DNA of 11,186 nucleotides, from assembly GCA_012839665.1 (NCBI GenBank), contig DUMX01000226.1, positions 1-11,186 on the forward strand, given 5' to 3'. Shown piece after piece: positions 1 through 7,555 of this stretch (position 1 is the stretch's first letter; each line of letters starts with the position of its first letter). This DNA comes from Gelria sp. GTDB lineage: Bacteria; Bacillota; Syntrophomonadia; Syntrophomonadales; Syntrophomonadaceae. The notes below the pieces were generated by a model. That model was not told the origin of the DNA, ran no database searches, and saw nothing but the letters and a program-made list of their open reading frames with translations. The translations under genes were made by a program, and so were the position numbers.

Positions 1-4
1 CCGC

Positions 5-33
5 GTCTAATCCCCGGTCTATTTTCTTATTAA
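5..33. repeat. Direct repeat, first copy (about 28-29 bp)
   Basis: This unit starts gtctaatccccgg and ends tctattttcttattaa. It recurs at 137-164 with one G missing and otherwise no change. The unit ends lie 131-132 bases apart and enclose a dispersed repeat and a decamer-like array. Confidence 0.85.
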
Positions 34-36
34 CCC

Positions 37-82
37 GTCATGCCCCGAGGACACAACCACCTATGAAAATAGTAGCTGGGGT
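37..82 (+). repeat. Dispersed intergenic repeat, copy 1
   Basis: Core 51-82 begins acacaaccacctatgaaaat and ends in agctggggt. It matches the core at 7444-7475 at 29 of 32 positions; all three differences are transitions. Its left flank (gtcatg...agg) is shared with the copy at 11054-11091. Confidence 0.8.
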
Positions 83-100
83 CAGGTTTATTTTAAAAAA

Positions 101-140
101 ATCAGTGTTAATCATAAATAATCAGTGTCCTTCTGTGTCT
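101..140 (+). repeat. Degenerate 10-base tandem array
   Basis: Four consecutive 10-base blocks read atcagtgtta, atcataaata, atcagtgtcc and ttctgtgtct. The first and third share eight bases (atcagtgt). The array runs straight into the direct repeat at 137-164. It resembles the atcagtgt/ctgtgtc type of dispersed intergenic repeat seen in various bacterial genomes; that comparison is from memory. Confidence 0.6.
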
Positions 141-164
141 AATCCCCGTCTATTTTCTTATTAA
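137..164. repeat. Direct repeat, second copy
   Basis: Matches 5-33 apart from a single-base deletion in the CCCCGG run. It follows directly on the decamer array at 101-140. Confidence 0.85.
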
Positions 165-179
165 GCTATATTACAATAG

Positions 180-202
180 AAAAAGTGGGCAGAAACCCAC
201 TT
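180..202 (-). terminator. Rho-independent terminator downstream of polC
   Basis: On the minus strand a perfect 7-bp stem (AAGTGGG/CCCACTT, 183-202) with a 6-base loop is followed by a T run at 180-182 that continues the stem's TT. It lies about 78 bases after the polC stop codon, a fitting place for the end of the cluster. The plus-strand side has no comparable T run, so the orientation is clear. Confidence 0.75.
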
Positions 203-279
203 GTGTTCGCAGATATGTAGTAAGCTTGGTATAAGTATAACATAATGCTAATAAATTATACAAGTCTAGCCAAGGATAA

Positions 280-3200
280 CTAGGCAAAAAGATTCATTTG
301 GTTGCTTTCGGGAAGAGCATGAAAACAGTGATTTTGCTTAAGTACTTCCATAGCTGTCTTGTTCAGGCGAGTCCGCTGCTGAAAATCCTCAACTGATACA
401 AAACTTCCCTCGTTTCTGGCCTCTACAATGTTCTGAGCAGCAGTAGAGCCTACATTAGGTAAAGCAGAGAAAGGAAATAGCAACCCATCTTTATATACGA
501 TAAAGCGATGAGCGTGAGAACCATAAAGGTCAACTGGATAAAATTTAAATCCACGTGCGTTCATTTCCAATGCCACTTCCAACACTGGTAGCAATTTTTT
601 TTCTTTCTGGGGAGCCTTAAATCCCTTTCGATTAATCTCCTTTATCCTCCGCGCTATATTGTCAATACCCCCGAGCATAGTTTCAGCTTCAAAATCTTCA
701 GCCCGGATACTAAAGAAACTGGCGTAAAATTCGCGGGGATGATAAACCTTAAAATAGGCAATACGAAAGGCCATCATAACATAAGCTACGGCATGGGCCT
801 TGGGAAACATGTAGTTAATTTTTTGACAGGATTCAATATACCATGATGGTATATGAGCCTCCTGTAGAATTTCAATCTGCTCAGGTTTTAATCCTTTTCC
901 TTTACGAACATTTTCCATGATTTGAAATGCCCTATTCTTCTCAATCCCCTGTTGAATCAAATAAATCATAATATCATCCCGGGTACTAATAACCTCGTTA
1001 AGACTGGCTATTTCGCCTTCGATCAGGTTTTGAGCATTATTAAGCCACACATCAGTACCGTGAGAAAGTCCGCTTATTCTTACTAGTTCAGAAAAAGTCG
1101 TAGGTCGGGTTGCTTCCAACATCTGCCGAACAAAACGAGTACCAAATTCAGGAATCCCGTAAGTCCCAACACTGGTACCAATCTCATCGGGGGTAACTCC
1201 CAGGGGTTCAACTGAAGAAAATATGGCCATGGTTTGCTTATCGTTCAGGGGAATACCATCTGCTATTACACCAGTAAGATCTTCTAAAACCTTAATAACC
1301 GTAGGGTCATCATGACCCAGAATATCCAACTTAACCAACTGGTCCCCAATAGCATGATATTCAAAATGAGTGGTCACTACCCCTGATTCTTTTTTGTCGG
1401 CCGGATGCTGCAAAGGAGTAAATTCAAATATATCATGCCCCTGCGGAACCACAATAAGCCCACCGGGGTGCTGCCCGGTAGTTCTTCTTACCCCGGTAAT
1501 GCCACTAACCAGGCGTTCTACCTCCGAATTTTTGATAGCGGCTTGCTTTTCTTCAGCATATTTCTTGACAAATCCATAAGCCGTTCGCTCTGCAATCGTA
1601 GAAATAGTACCGGCCCGAAATACATTTTCACTACCAAACAATTCCTCTACATACTGGTGAGCCTGGCTTTGATAATCCCCGGAAAAGTTTAAATCAATAT
1701 CCGGTACTTTATCACCTTCAAAACCCAAGAAGGTCTCAAAAGGTATGTCAAACCCGCCATTACGCATACTGTTACCACATAACGGGCAATCTTCAGATTG
1801 CAAATCTGCACCGCAACCTACCAACGGGTCTATAACAATTTCACAATAAGCACAGGAGGGACAAAGACGATGCGGAGGTAAGGGATTAACCTCGGTTATT
1901 CCAGTCAAATAAGCTACTATGGAAGAGCCCACCGACCCTCTGGAACCCACCAGATAGCCGTCCTGGTTAGACTTTTTAACTAGCTTATGGGCTATTAGAT
2001 AAAGTACGCTAAATCCATGCCTGGTAATAGATTCCAGTTCCCTTTCAATCCTAACTTTTATTTCTTGTGGAATGTTATTGCCATAAAGTTTATTAGCCCC
2101 TTCCCAGGTGAGTTTTATTATGTCTTCCTCAGCTGAATCAATTTTTGGTGGGTAAAAACCATCCGGAACTGGTTGTAGCACCTCTACCATTTCGTTGATT
2201 AAGCCAGGGTTATCAATAACTACTGCCTGGGCTTCTTCCCTTCCTAGATAAGAAAACTCCTCCAGCATTTCTGCAGTAGTTCTAAAATATAGTGGAGCTT
2301 GCACCTCGGCATCTTCGTAACCTTGACCAGATTGAATAATTCTACGAAATACTTCATCCTGAGGCTCTAGAAAATGCACATCGCCGGTAGCTACCACCGG
2401 TTTATTAAGCCGCTTCCCTAGCTCAACAACACGCCGGTTTAATTGCTGTAAATGTTTTTGGTCTTTAACCCGACCTTTACGGATTAGAAAATCATTGTTG
2501 GCCAGAGGTTGTATTTCTAAATAGTCATAAAACGCTGCTACCTTTTCCAAATCCTGTTCAGCTACATCATCTAGTAAGGCCTGGTATAACTCCCCAGCCT
2601 CACAGGCAGAGCCCAGCAGAATACCCTCCCGATGCTCCTCTAGTTCCCGGCGGGGAATACGAGGTTGACGATAAAAATAATCGATATAAGATTTACTAAC
2701 CAGATAATACAAGTTTCTTAAACCAGTCTGGTTACGAGCTAGTAAAACAATATGATAGGGAGTATCCTTTTTATTATCTTCCACCAGATATCCTTCCACG
2801 CCATAAATTACCTTGATTTTATGTTCCAAAGATGCCTGATGAGCCTCGGGAAAAGCCTGGATACAACCATGATCAGTAATAGTAATAGCAGGATGCTGCC
2901 ACTCTGCCGCTCTTTTAATCAAAGCAGATATATTACATAAACCATCCATAGCACTCATTTTCGTATGAGCATGTAACTCAATCCGCTTTTGCCTGGCACT
3001 ATCGCTTCTTACTTTTTTCTGCACTGGAATATAGGTTTCCAGGAATAGTACTAGTTCCCGAGCAATATCGTCATAGCGCAGATTACCACTGGCTTTTATC
3101 CACTGGCCTTCTTTTATCTTATCTTCATTCAGGGTATCGAGAAATATTTTTAACATTAGAGAATCGGTATAATCGGTCAGATAATATGTTAATAAATATC

Positions 3201-3909
3201 TATTGCCACGAATATTAGTTATTTCTTTCTTCCAGACCTCGCCTTCCACTACTACTGTTTTCAAGCCTTCCTGAAGTTCGGATAATTTTATGACTTCCTG
3301 CTGCTCTAATAATTCACGTTTCCGCCCGGGTCTTTTTCCCGTTTGTCTTGAAACTTGTGTATAATCTTTTATTTCTAATACATCAGCTTTTCTTCCGGCA
3401 TTAATAGTATTACTAGGAATCTCGGGTTCACTACCTGTACCAAGCACTCTAACTAATACCCGCAGGCTATATTCTTCCTGGAACCAATTAGCCAGGTGAT
3501 TACATACCTGCTTTTCTATCATGTAGTTATATACTTCTTCATCTGTAGTAACTAAATCTAATCGTTTACCTGTACAGTCCCATTCTATGTGGTCTGTAAA
3601 CTTACCGTTATCAAAAAAGAAAGAGGATAATTCCTCTTGCCTGCTGTTAATAATTTCATTTATCCGGCGGGAAGGCTCTGATAGCAAAGGAATAATCTCC
3701 AGATGCTTCAGGTAGGACATATGCTCTAGTATTTCTTTTGCTGTCTGCCTGACAGTCCTGGCAGGTAGGGTTTCACTAATCTGAACGTATATAAACCAGG
3801 CTTTACTGCGGGAGTGAACTTCAATTTTATGTATCTTGGCATTCTGCCATACTGCCAGGGCATCTTTCCCGGTAATTTCTTTATAAAACGAGGCAAAATC
3901 ACGTATCAC
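280..3909 (-). CDS. polC: DNA polymerase III PolC-type alpha subunit, lacking the nested exonuclease domain
   Basis: This is the Gram-positive replicative DNA polymerase, which extends DNA at the fork on the beta clamp. It has 1209 residues, against about 1430 for typical PolC. In order: N-terminal domain (about 1-200), OB fold (about 215-295), PHP domain (about 310-515), then palm, thumb, fingers and C-terminal region. PHP metal ligands are visible: H313, H315, D322, H347, E372, H386, C436, D510, H512. A Cys cluster (C683, C686, C699, C708, C711) fits the PolC zinc site. The palm has PDIDLNFSG (D737, D739) and a third likely catalytic Asp, D862, in KLDILGHDDPT. The C-terminus ends in QMNLFA, a clamp-binding motif. 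The DEDDh exonuclease normally inserted between PHP E372 and H386 is absent; only a short linker remains there. The start is GTG with GGAGG nine bases upstream. Identity is certain; the domain loss is seen directly, its consequence is inference. Confidence 0.97.
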   Translation of the reverse strand: MIRDFASFYKEITGKDALAVWQNAKIHKIEVHSRSKAWFIYVQISETLPARTVRQTAKEILEHMSYLKHLEIIPLLSEPSRRINEIINSRQEELSSFFFDNGKFTDHIEWDCTGKRLDLVTTDEEVYNYMIEKQVCNHLANWFQEEYSLRVLVRVLGTGSEPEIPSNTINAGRKADVLEIKDYTQVSRQTGKRPGRKRELLEQQEVIKLSELQEGLKTVVVEGEVWKKEITNIRGNRYLLTYYLTDYTDSLMLKIFLDTLNEDKIKEGQWIKASGNLRYDDIARELVLFLETYIPVQKKVRSDSARQKRIELHAHTKMSAMDGLCNISALIKRAAEWQHPAITITDHGCIQAFPEAHQASLEHKIKVIYGVEGYLVEDNKKDTPYHIVLLARNQTGLRNLYYLVSKSYIDYFYRQPRIPRRELEEHREGILLGSACEAGELYQALLDDVAEQDLEKVAAFYDYLEIQPLANNDFLIRKGRVKDQKHLQQLNRRVVELGKRLNKPVVATGDVHFLEPQDEVFRRIIQSGQGYEDAEVQAPLYFRTTAEMLEEFSYLGREEAQAVVIDNPGLINEMVEVLQPVPDGFYPPKIDSAEEDIIKLTWEGANKLYGNNIPQEIKVRIERELESITRHGFSVLYLIAHKLVKKSNQDGYLVGSRGSVGSSIVAYLTGITEVNPLPPHRLCPSCAYCEIVIDPLVGCGADLQSEDCPLCGNSMRNGGFDIPFETFLGFEGDKVPDIDLNFSGDYQSQAHQYVEELFGSENVFRAGTISTIAERTAYGFVKKYAEEKQAAIKNSEVERLVSGITGVRRTTGQHPGGLIVVPQGHDIFEFTPLQHPADKKESGVVTTHFEYHAIGDQLVKLDILGHDDPTVIKVLEDLTGVIADGIPLNDKQTMAIFSSVEPLGVTPDEIGTSVGTYGIPEFGTRFVRQMLEATRPTTFSELVRISGLSHGTDVWLNNAQNLIEGEIASLNEVISTRDDIMIYLIQQGIEKNRAFQIMENVRKGKGLKPEQIEILQEAHIPSWYIESCQKINYMFPKAHAVAYVMMAFRIAYFKVYHPREFYASFFSIRAEDFEAETMLGGIDNIARRIKEINRKGFKAPQKEKKLLPVLEVALEMNARGFKFYPVDLYGSHAHRFIVYKDGLLFPFSALPNVGSTAAQNIVEARNEGSFVSVEDFQQRTRLNKTAMEVLKQNHCFHALPESNQMNLFA

Positions 3910-3918
3910 TAATAATTA

Positions 3919-3923
3919 CCTCC
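3919..3923 (-). promoter_or_regulatory. Shine-Dalgarno site of polC
   Basis: GGAGG on the minus strand, nine bases before a GTG codon. It supports the GTG start at 3909 for polC; there is no competing ATG with a better site nearby, and the N-terminal residues resemble other PolC proteins. Confidence 0.85.
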
Positions 3924-3926
3924 AAA

Positions 3927-3941
3927 TAATAAGAAAATAGA
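3927..3941 (-). repeat. 15-base inverted match to the left-end repeat
   Basis: On the minus strand this site in the mgtC-polC gap reads tctattttcttatta, identical to plus-strand 18-32 and 149-163. It lies four bases upstream of the polC Shine-Dalgarno site. It could be a remnant of the same repeat or an AT-rich coincidence. Confidence 0.5.
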
Positions 3942-3951
3942 ATTTTTGTAT

Positions 3952-4617
3952 TTAATTTAATCTATCTATACTCTTCAGTTCTTTCATAGCAGAAAGCTCC
4001 TTAATTACCTCAGATATGGTCATGCCGGTGGGAAGATCTATCAGTAGTTCTATTTCCAAGTTTTTTTCATTATCCACATGGGTTAGCTGAATGTTCTTAA
4101 TTAAAACACCCATATCACCAAGGATAGAACCGATATCCCCTACCTGTCCAGGGCGGTCCTCTACCACTATGACCAAACCCTTAAATTCCCTCATCCCGGT
4201 AAACAATTGTTCAAATTGGACGAAATAGATAAGTACAAAAAGAATGAGAATAGTACTGGCAACTGCCGGTATGTAAAGCCCGGCACCTATGGCCAGACCA
4301 ATGCAGGCTACCACCCACAAACCTGCTGCCGTGGTCAAGCCTCGAACTGAAGCACCTTCCCTCATTATAGTTCCAGCACCGAGAAAACCAATACCACTGA
4401 CCACCTGGGCAGCAATTCTGCCAGGATCAGCATTAACGGTTTGGTAATATTGCATATAAATATCAATTGATACAATCATAGCCAGGGTAGAACCCACACA
4501 AACCAGGGTATAGGTTCGCAAGCCTGCAGGTCGATTCAGGCTTTCCCTCTCTAACCCTATCAAGGCACCTAATATGCAGGCCAACGCCAGTTTGAATATT
4601 ATTTCATATACTGACAT
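3952..4617 (-). CDS. MgtC/SapB family membrane protein with C-terminal ACT-like domain
   Basis: A 221-residue membrane protein of the MgtC/SapB family. Members are linked to magnesium homeostasis and, in some pathogens, to intracellular survival; the molecular role is not settled and the substrate here is unknown. Hydrophobic segments lie at about 5-21, 36-52, 68-84, 98-113 and 115-136. Family motifs are visible: GLERE (21-25), AGLRT (31-35) and GIGFLGAGTI (75-84). Residues about 146-220 are soluble and contain VEDRPGQVGDIGSIL (152-166), typical of an ACT-like regulatory domain. The ATG start is preceded by a modest AAGG site. It lies 24 bases after proS and 42 bases before polC, so it is probably co-transcribed with both. 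Its position between proS and polC is unusual, since these two are commonly adjacent in Firmicutes. Confidence 0.9.
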   Translation of the reverse strand: MSVYEIIFKLALACILGALIGLERESLNRPAGLRTYTLVCVGSTLAMIVSIDIYMQYYQTVNADPGRIAAQVVSGIGFLGAGTIMREGASVRGLTTAAGLWVVACIGLAIGAGLYIPAVASTILILFVLIYFVQFEQLFTGMREFKGLVIVVEDRPGQVGDIGSILGDMGVLIKNIQLTHVDNEKNLEIELLIDLPTGMTISEVIKELSAMKELKSIDRLN

Positions 4618-4641
4618 ACTCTTACCTTCACACCTACTCCA

Positions 4642-6342
4642 TTATCCCCTTATAATCTCCAATACCCTTACTGCAACTTTATCTATTTCTAGTAATTCTA
4701 CTTCTTTTTCCCATCTTTTCTTCACTTCCACCTTATTTTCCTGCAAGGCTTTAGACCCAATTGTAATTCTTACTGGTATACCTATCAGGTCGGCATCTTT
4801 AAATTTAACCCCGGCCCTTTCATCACGGTCATCAATTATTACTTCCAGGCCTTCCTGTTGTAAAATCTGATAAATAGATTCGGCCATCCGGGTTTGTTCT
4901 TCATTTTTGCTATTTACTGGTACTACTATTACATGATAGGGTGCAATAGGAATCGGCCATATTATTCCGTTTTCGTCATTATTTTGCTCCACGGCAGCAG
5001 CCATGGTACGGGAAATACCTATGCCGTAGCAACCCATAACAAATGGACAAGACTGCCCATTCTGGTCACGAAACGTAGCCTCCATAGCATCCGAGTAATT
5101 GGTACCCAGTTTAAAAATATGTCCTACTTCTATACCTCGAAGTAGCTTTAATTGCCCTTCGCAGAGGGGACAAGGGTCACCGGCCACTGCATTCCGGATA
5201 TCTATAATAGCTTCCGGAACAAAATCACGCCCTAAATTTACATTTTTATAATGATAGTCATCCAGATTAGCTCCACAGGTAAAATTCTTCATGACTGCCA
5301 CTTCCAAATCGGCATATATCTTCAAGTCCATCCCTACCGGGCCTAATGACCCGAAACCGGCACCGCAAGATATACGAACATCATCTTCACTGGCCATAAA
5401 TAATTCATTACAGCCCAATGCATTCTTTAATTTAATCTCATTAAGCTCTCGGTCCCCTCTTAATATAGCTGCAATTAGTTCCCCATCGGCATTATACATC
5501 AGGGTTTTTATCTGCTCATCTTTACCCACTTTAAGATAATCAGCAATGTCCTGAATAGTACGCTGTCCTGGAGTATGAATTTTCTCCAACGGTAACAACT
5601 CATCATTTTGTTGCACTTCCCCGGCTGTACAAACTGCCTTTTCCACATTGGCTGCATAATCACAGTTATCACAATATACTATTTCTGATTCACCATTATC
5701 CGCTAATACCATAAACTCATGACTCTCATCCCCACCAATAGCCCCGCTATCTGCTTCTACTACCCGATAATCTAAACCTAACCGAGTAAATATTTGATTA
5801 TAGGCATGATACATCTTCCGGTAGGAAACATCCAATCCCTGGTCATCTATATCAAATGAATAAAGGTCTTTCATGATAAATTCCCGTCCCCGCATTAAAC
5901 CAAATCGAGGTCTAATTTCATCCCGGTACTTATTCTGAATTTGATAAAGCAAGAGGGGTAAATCCCGATAAGAATGGACATCCCCATCTACTACAGTAGT
6001 AATAATCTCCTCGTGGGTAGGGCCCAGGGCAAAATAACGTTTATGGCGGTCCTGAAGGCGGAACATCTCATCACCATAAACTTCCCAACGCCCCGACTTT
6101 TGCCATAATTCGGCCGGTTGCATTATAGGCATTAACACTTCCTGCCCCCCGGCCTTATCCATTTCTTCCCGTACTATATTTTCAATCTTTTTGATAACTT
6201 TATAAGCCAGGGGTAAATAAGTATATACTCCACCGGATGCTTTACGAATAAACCCGGCTCGTAATAACAATTGGTGGCTGACAACTTCAGCTTCGCTGGG
6301 AACCTCCCGCAGGGTAGGATAAAACAGTTCTGAAGACCTCAA
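4642..6342 (-). CDS. proS: Prolyl-tRNA synthetase, bacterial type with editing domain
   Basis: Charges tRNA-Pro with proline in the cytoplasm. At 566 residues it has the usual length for the bacterial form. The class II motifs are present: motif 1 region with GGQEVLMPIMQPAELW (65-80), motif 2 with ALGPTHEE (105-112) and RPRFGLMRGREFIMKD (144-159), and motif 3 with GCYGIGISRTMAA (437-449). The inserted editing (INS) domain spans about 225-385 and keeps K279, the conserved editing lysine, in EQIKTL. Two CxxC pairs (C224/C227 and C391/C394) flank the insertion. The C-terminal anticodon-binding domain runs from about 468 to the end. The start codon is TTG, with GGAGG nine bases upstream; that site directly abuts the ispG stop codon, so translation is likely coupled to ispG. 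No T-box leader fits in the 14-base gap. Confidence 0.97.
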   Translation of the reverse strand: MRSSELFYPTLREVPSEAEVVSHQLLLRAGFIRKASGGVYTYLPLAYKVIKKIENIVREEMDKAGGQEVLMPIMQPAELWQKSGRWEVYGDEMFRLQDRHKRYFALGPTHEEIITTVVDGDVHSYRDLPLLLYQIQNKYRDEIRPRFGLMRGREFIMKDLYSFDIDDQGLDVSYRKMYHAYNQIFTRLGLDYRVVEADSGAIGGDESHEFMVLADNGESEIVYCDNCDYAANVEKAVCTAGEVQQNDELLPLEKIHTPGQRTIQDIADYLKVGKDEQIKTLMYNADGELIAAILRGDRELNEIKLKNALGCNELFMASEDDVRISCGAGFGSLGPVGMDLKIYADLEVAVMKNFTCGANLDDYHYKNVNLGRDFVPEAIIDIRNAVAGDPCPLCEGQLKLLRGIEVGHIFKLGTNYSDAMEATFRDQNGQSCPFVMGCYGIGISRTMAAAVEQNNDENGIIWPIPIAPYHVIVVPVNSKNEEQTRMAESIYQILQQEGLEVIIDDRDERAGVKFKDADLIGIPVRITIGSKALQENKVEVKKRWEKEVELLEIDKVAVRVLEIIRG

Positions 6343-6350
6343 AATAGTTT

Positions 6351-6359
6351 TCCTCCTTA
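6351..6359 (-). promoter_or_regulatory. proS ribosome-binding site abutting the ispG stop codon
   Basis: On the minus strand the ispG stop TAA is followed immediately by GGAGGA and then, nine bases after GGAGG, by the TTG start of proS. The arrangement decides the TTG start and suggests translational coupling between ispG and proS. Confidence 0.85.
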
Positions 6360-7412
6360 TTTTCTAGTAATCTTTTCTACCTCTTCCAAAAGCGTCTGAA
6401 CTAACTCTTCTTCCGCTACTTTCCTGATAATTTCGCCATGCTTAAACAATAACCCTACTCCCCTACCACCAGCTATACCCACATCTGCCTCTCGAGCTTC
6501 GCCCGGACCGTTAACTACACAACCCATTACTGCCACCTTCAGGGGCTCTTCTATATGCCGTACCTGCCTGTCCACTTCCTCGGCAGTTTTTATCAGGTCA
6601 ATTTCACAGCGTCCACAGGTAGGGCAAGAAATAAGTTCTATCCCCCGTTGGCGCAAACCCAGACTTCGTAAAATCTCATAGGCCGCCCATACTTCATCCA
6701 CCGGGTCAGCAGTAAGCGACACCCGTATGGTATCCCCTATGCCTTCGCTCAGCAACATGCCAATTCCTAAAGCTGATTTTATCAAGGCCCGTTCACGAGT
6801 ACCAGCTTCGGTAATACCCACATGCAAGGGATAATCAACCCTTGCCGCCATCATCCGATAAGCTTCCAACGATAACATAACTGATGATGCTTTCAAAGAA
6901 ACTTTTATAAGTTCAAAACCCATATCCTCTAGAATCTTAATATTCTCCAGGCCGCTTTCAACCATGGCTTCCGCACATACCCCACCATAGCGGTTTAGCA
7001 GTTTTTTATCCAGAGAACCCGCATTTACACCTATTCTAATAGGTATATCTCTTTCCTGGCAGCTTTTAACTACTGCCTGTACCTTCCAGGTATCTCCTAT
7101 GTTACCCGGATTAATGCGTAAGCCATCAGCACCCGCCTCCACACTTTTAAGTGCCAGGTGGTAATCAAAATGGATATCAGCAATAAGGGGAATATTTATC
7201 CTGCTTTTAATTTTTTTTATAGACCGGGCAGCTTCTTCATCCACAACTGCCACTCTCACTAATTCACAACCAGCCTGCTCCAAACACTGAATTTGCCGTA
7301 CCGTGGAGTCAACATCCCGGGTGTCGGTATTAGTCATCGACTGCACCACCACCGGATTATCTCCACCTATGGCTACATCACCTATTTTTATAGTTCGGCT
7401 TTTTCTTCTCAT
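6357..7412 (-). CDS. ispG: 4-hydroxy-3-methylbut-2-en-1-yl diphosphate synthase (IspG/GcpE)
   Basis: Converts methylerythritol cyclodiphosphate to HMBPP, the penultimate step of the MEP isoprenoid pathway, using a [4Fe-4S] cluster. Starting at MRRKSRTIKIG gives 351 residues, normal for the short bacterial form (TIM barrel plus C-terminal iron-sulfur domain). In this numbering the cluster ligands are C263 and C266 in SCPTC, C298 in VMGCVVNGPGEA, and E305. The N-terminal half shows VVQSMTNTDTRD and the barrel motif GLRINPGNIG. The start at 7412 is preceded by GGGAG ten bases upstream. The reading frame stays open for 29 more codons to 7499, but that part is the antisense of a dispersed repeat and does not resemble IspG, so it is excluded. 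It is followed closely by proS; upstream is a 255-base repeat-rich gap after rseP. Dxr of the same pathway lies two genes upstream. Confidence 0.95.
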   Translation of the reverse strand: MRRKSRTIKIGDVAIGGDNPVVVQSMTNTDTRDVDSTVRQIQCLEQAGCELVRVAVVDEEAARSIKKIKSRINIPLIADIHFDYHLALKSVEAGADGLRINPGNIGDTWKVQAVVKSCQERDIPIRIGVNAGSLDKKLLNRYGGVCAEAMVESGLENIKILEDMGFELIKVSLKASSVMLSLEAYRMMAARVDYPLHVGITEAGTRERALIKSALGIGMLLSEGIGDTIRVSLTADPVDEVWAAYEILRSLGLRQRGIELISCPTCGRCEIDLIKTAEEVDRQVRHIEEPLKVAVMGCVVNGPGEAREADVGIAGGRGVGLLFKHGEIIRKVAEEELVQTLLEEVEKITRK

Positions 7413-7422
7413 TCTATATAAT

Positions 7423-7427
7423 CTCCC
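7423..7427 (-). promoter_or_regulatory. Shine-Dalgarno site fixing the ispG start
   Basis: GGGAG on the minus strand, ten bases before the ATG at 7412. Its presence, and the repeat-derived nature of the frame further upstream, argue for the shorter 351-residue IspG. Confidence 0.7.
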
Positions 7428-7436
7428 TATGGATGT

Positions 7437-7475
7437 CAGGCACACACAATCACTTATGAAAATAGCAGCTGGGGT
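7437..7475 (+). repeat. Dispersed intergenic repeat, copy 2
   Basis: Core 7444-7475 matches copy 1 at 29 of 32 positions and has the same plus orientation. It lies just upstream of the ispG start. The opposite strand of this copy generates the spurious 29-codon open extension of ispG. Confidence 0.8.
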
Positions 7476-7535
7476 TGTAGAAAAAGAAATGCGGAGCATC
7501 CTTAATTGCCACCAACGGGAGCATCAGTAGTACCC

Positions 7536-7550
7536 GTAGGGTGTAGGGTG
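7536..7550 (+). repeat. GTAGGGT short tandem repeat
   Basis: Reads gtagggtgtagggtg, two copies of a 7-8 base unit. The same 14 bases (tagggtgtagggtg) occur at 11041-11054, and a variant (tgtaggatgtagg) ends the window at 11174-11186. Confidence 0.7.
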
Positions 7551-7555
7551 CATTT

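Noticed and set aside
101..164. CRISPR-like array
   Set aside because: Repeat blocks are only about 10 bases and contiguous, with no spacers and no cas genes.
1370..1692. Overlapping plus-strand open frames inside polC
   Set aside because: They are antisense to the PolC catalytic region, with no ribosome-binding site or known motif.
6343..6356. T-box or other leader for proS
   Set aside because: Only 14 bases separate ispG from proS, too short for any leader.
7413..7499. Extra 29 codons at the start of ispG
   Set aside because: They are antisense to a dispersed repeat, do not resemble IspG, and a good ribosome-binding site precedes the internal ATG at 7412.
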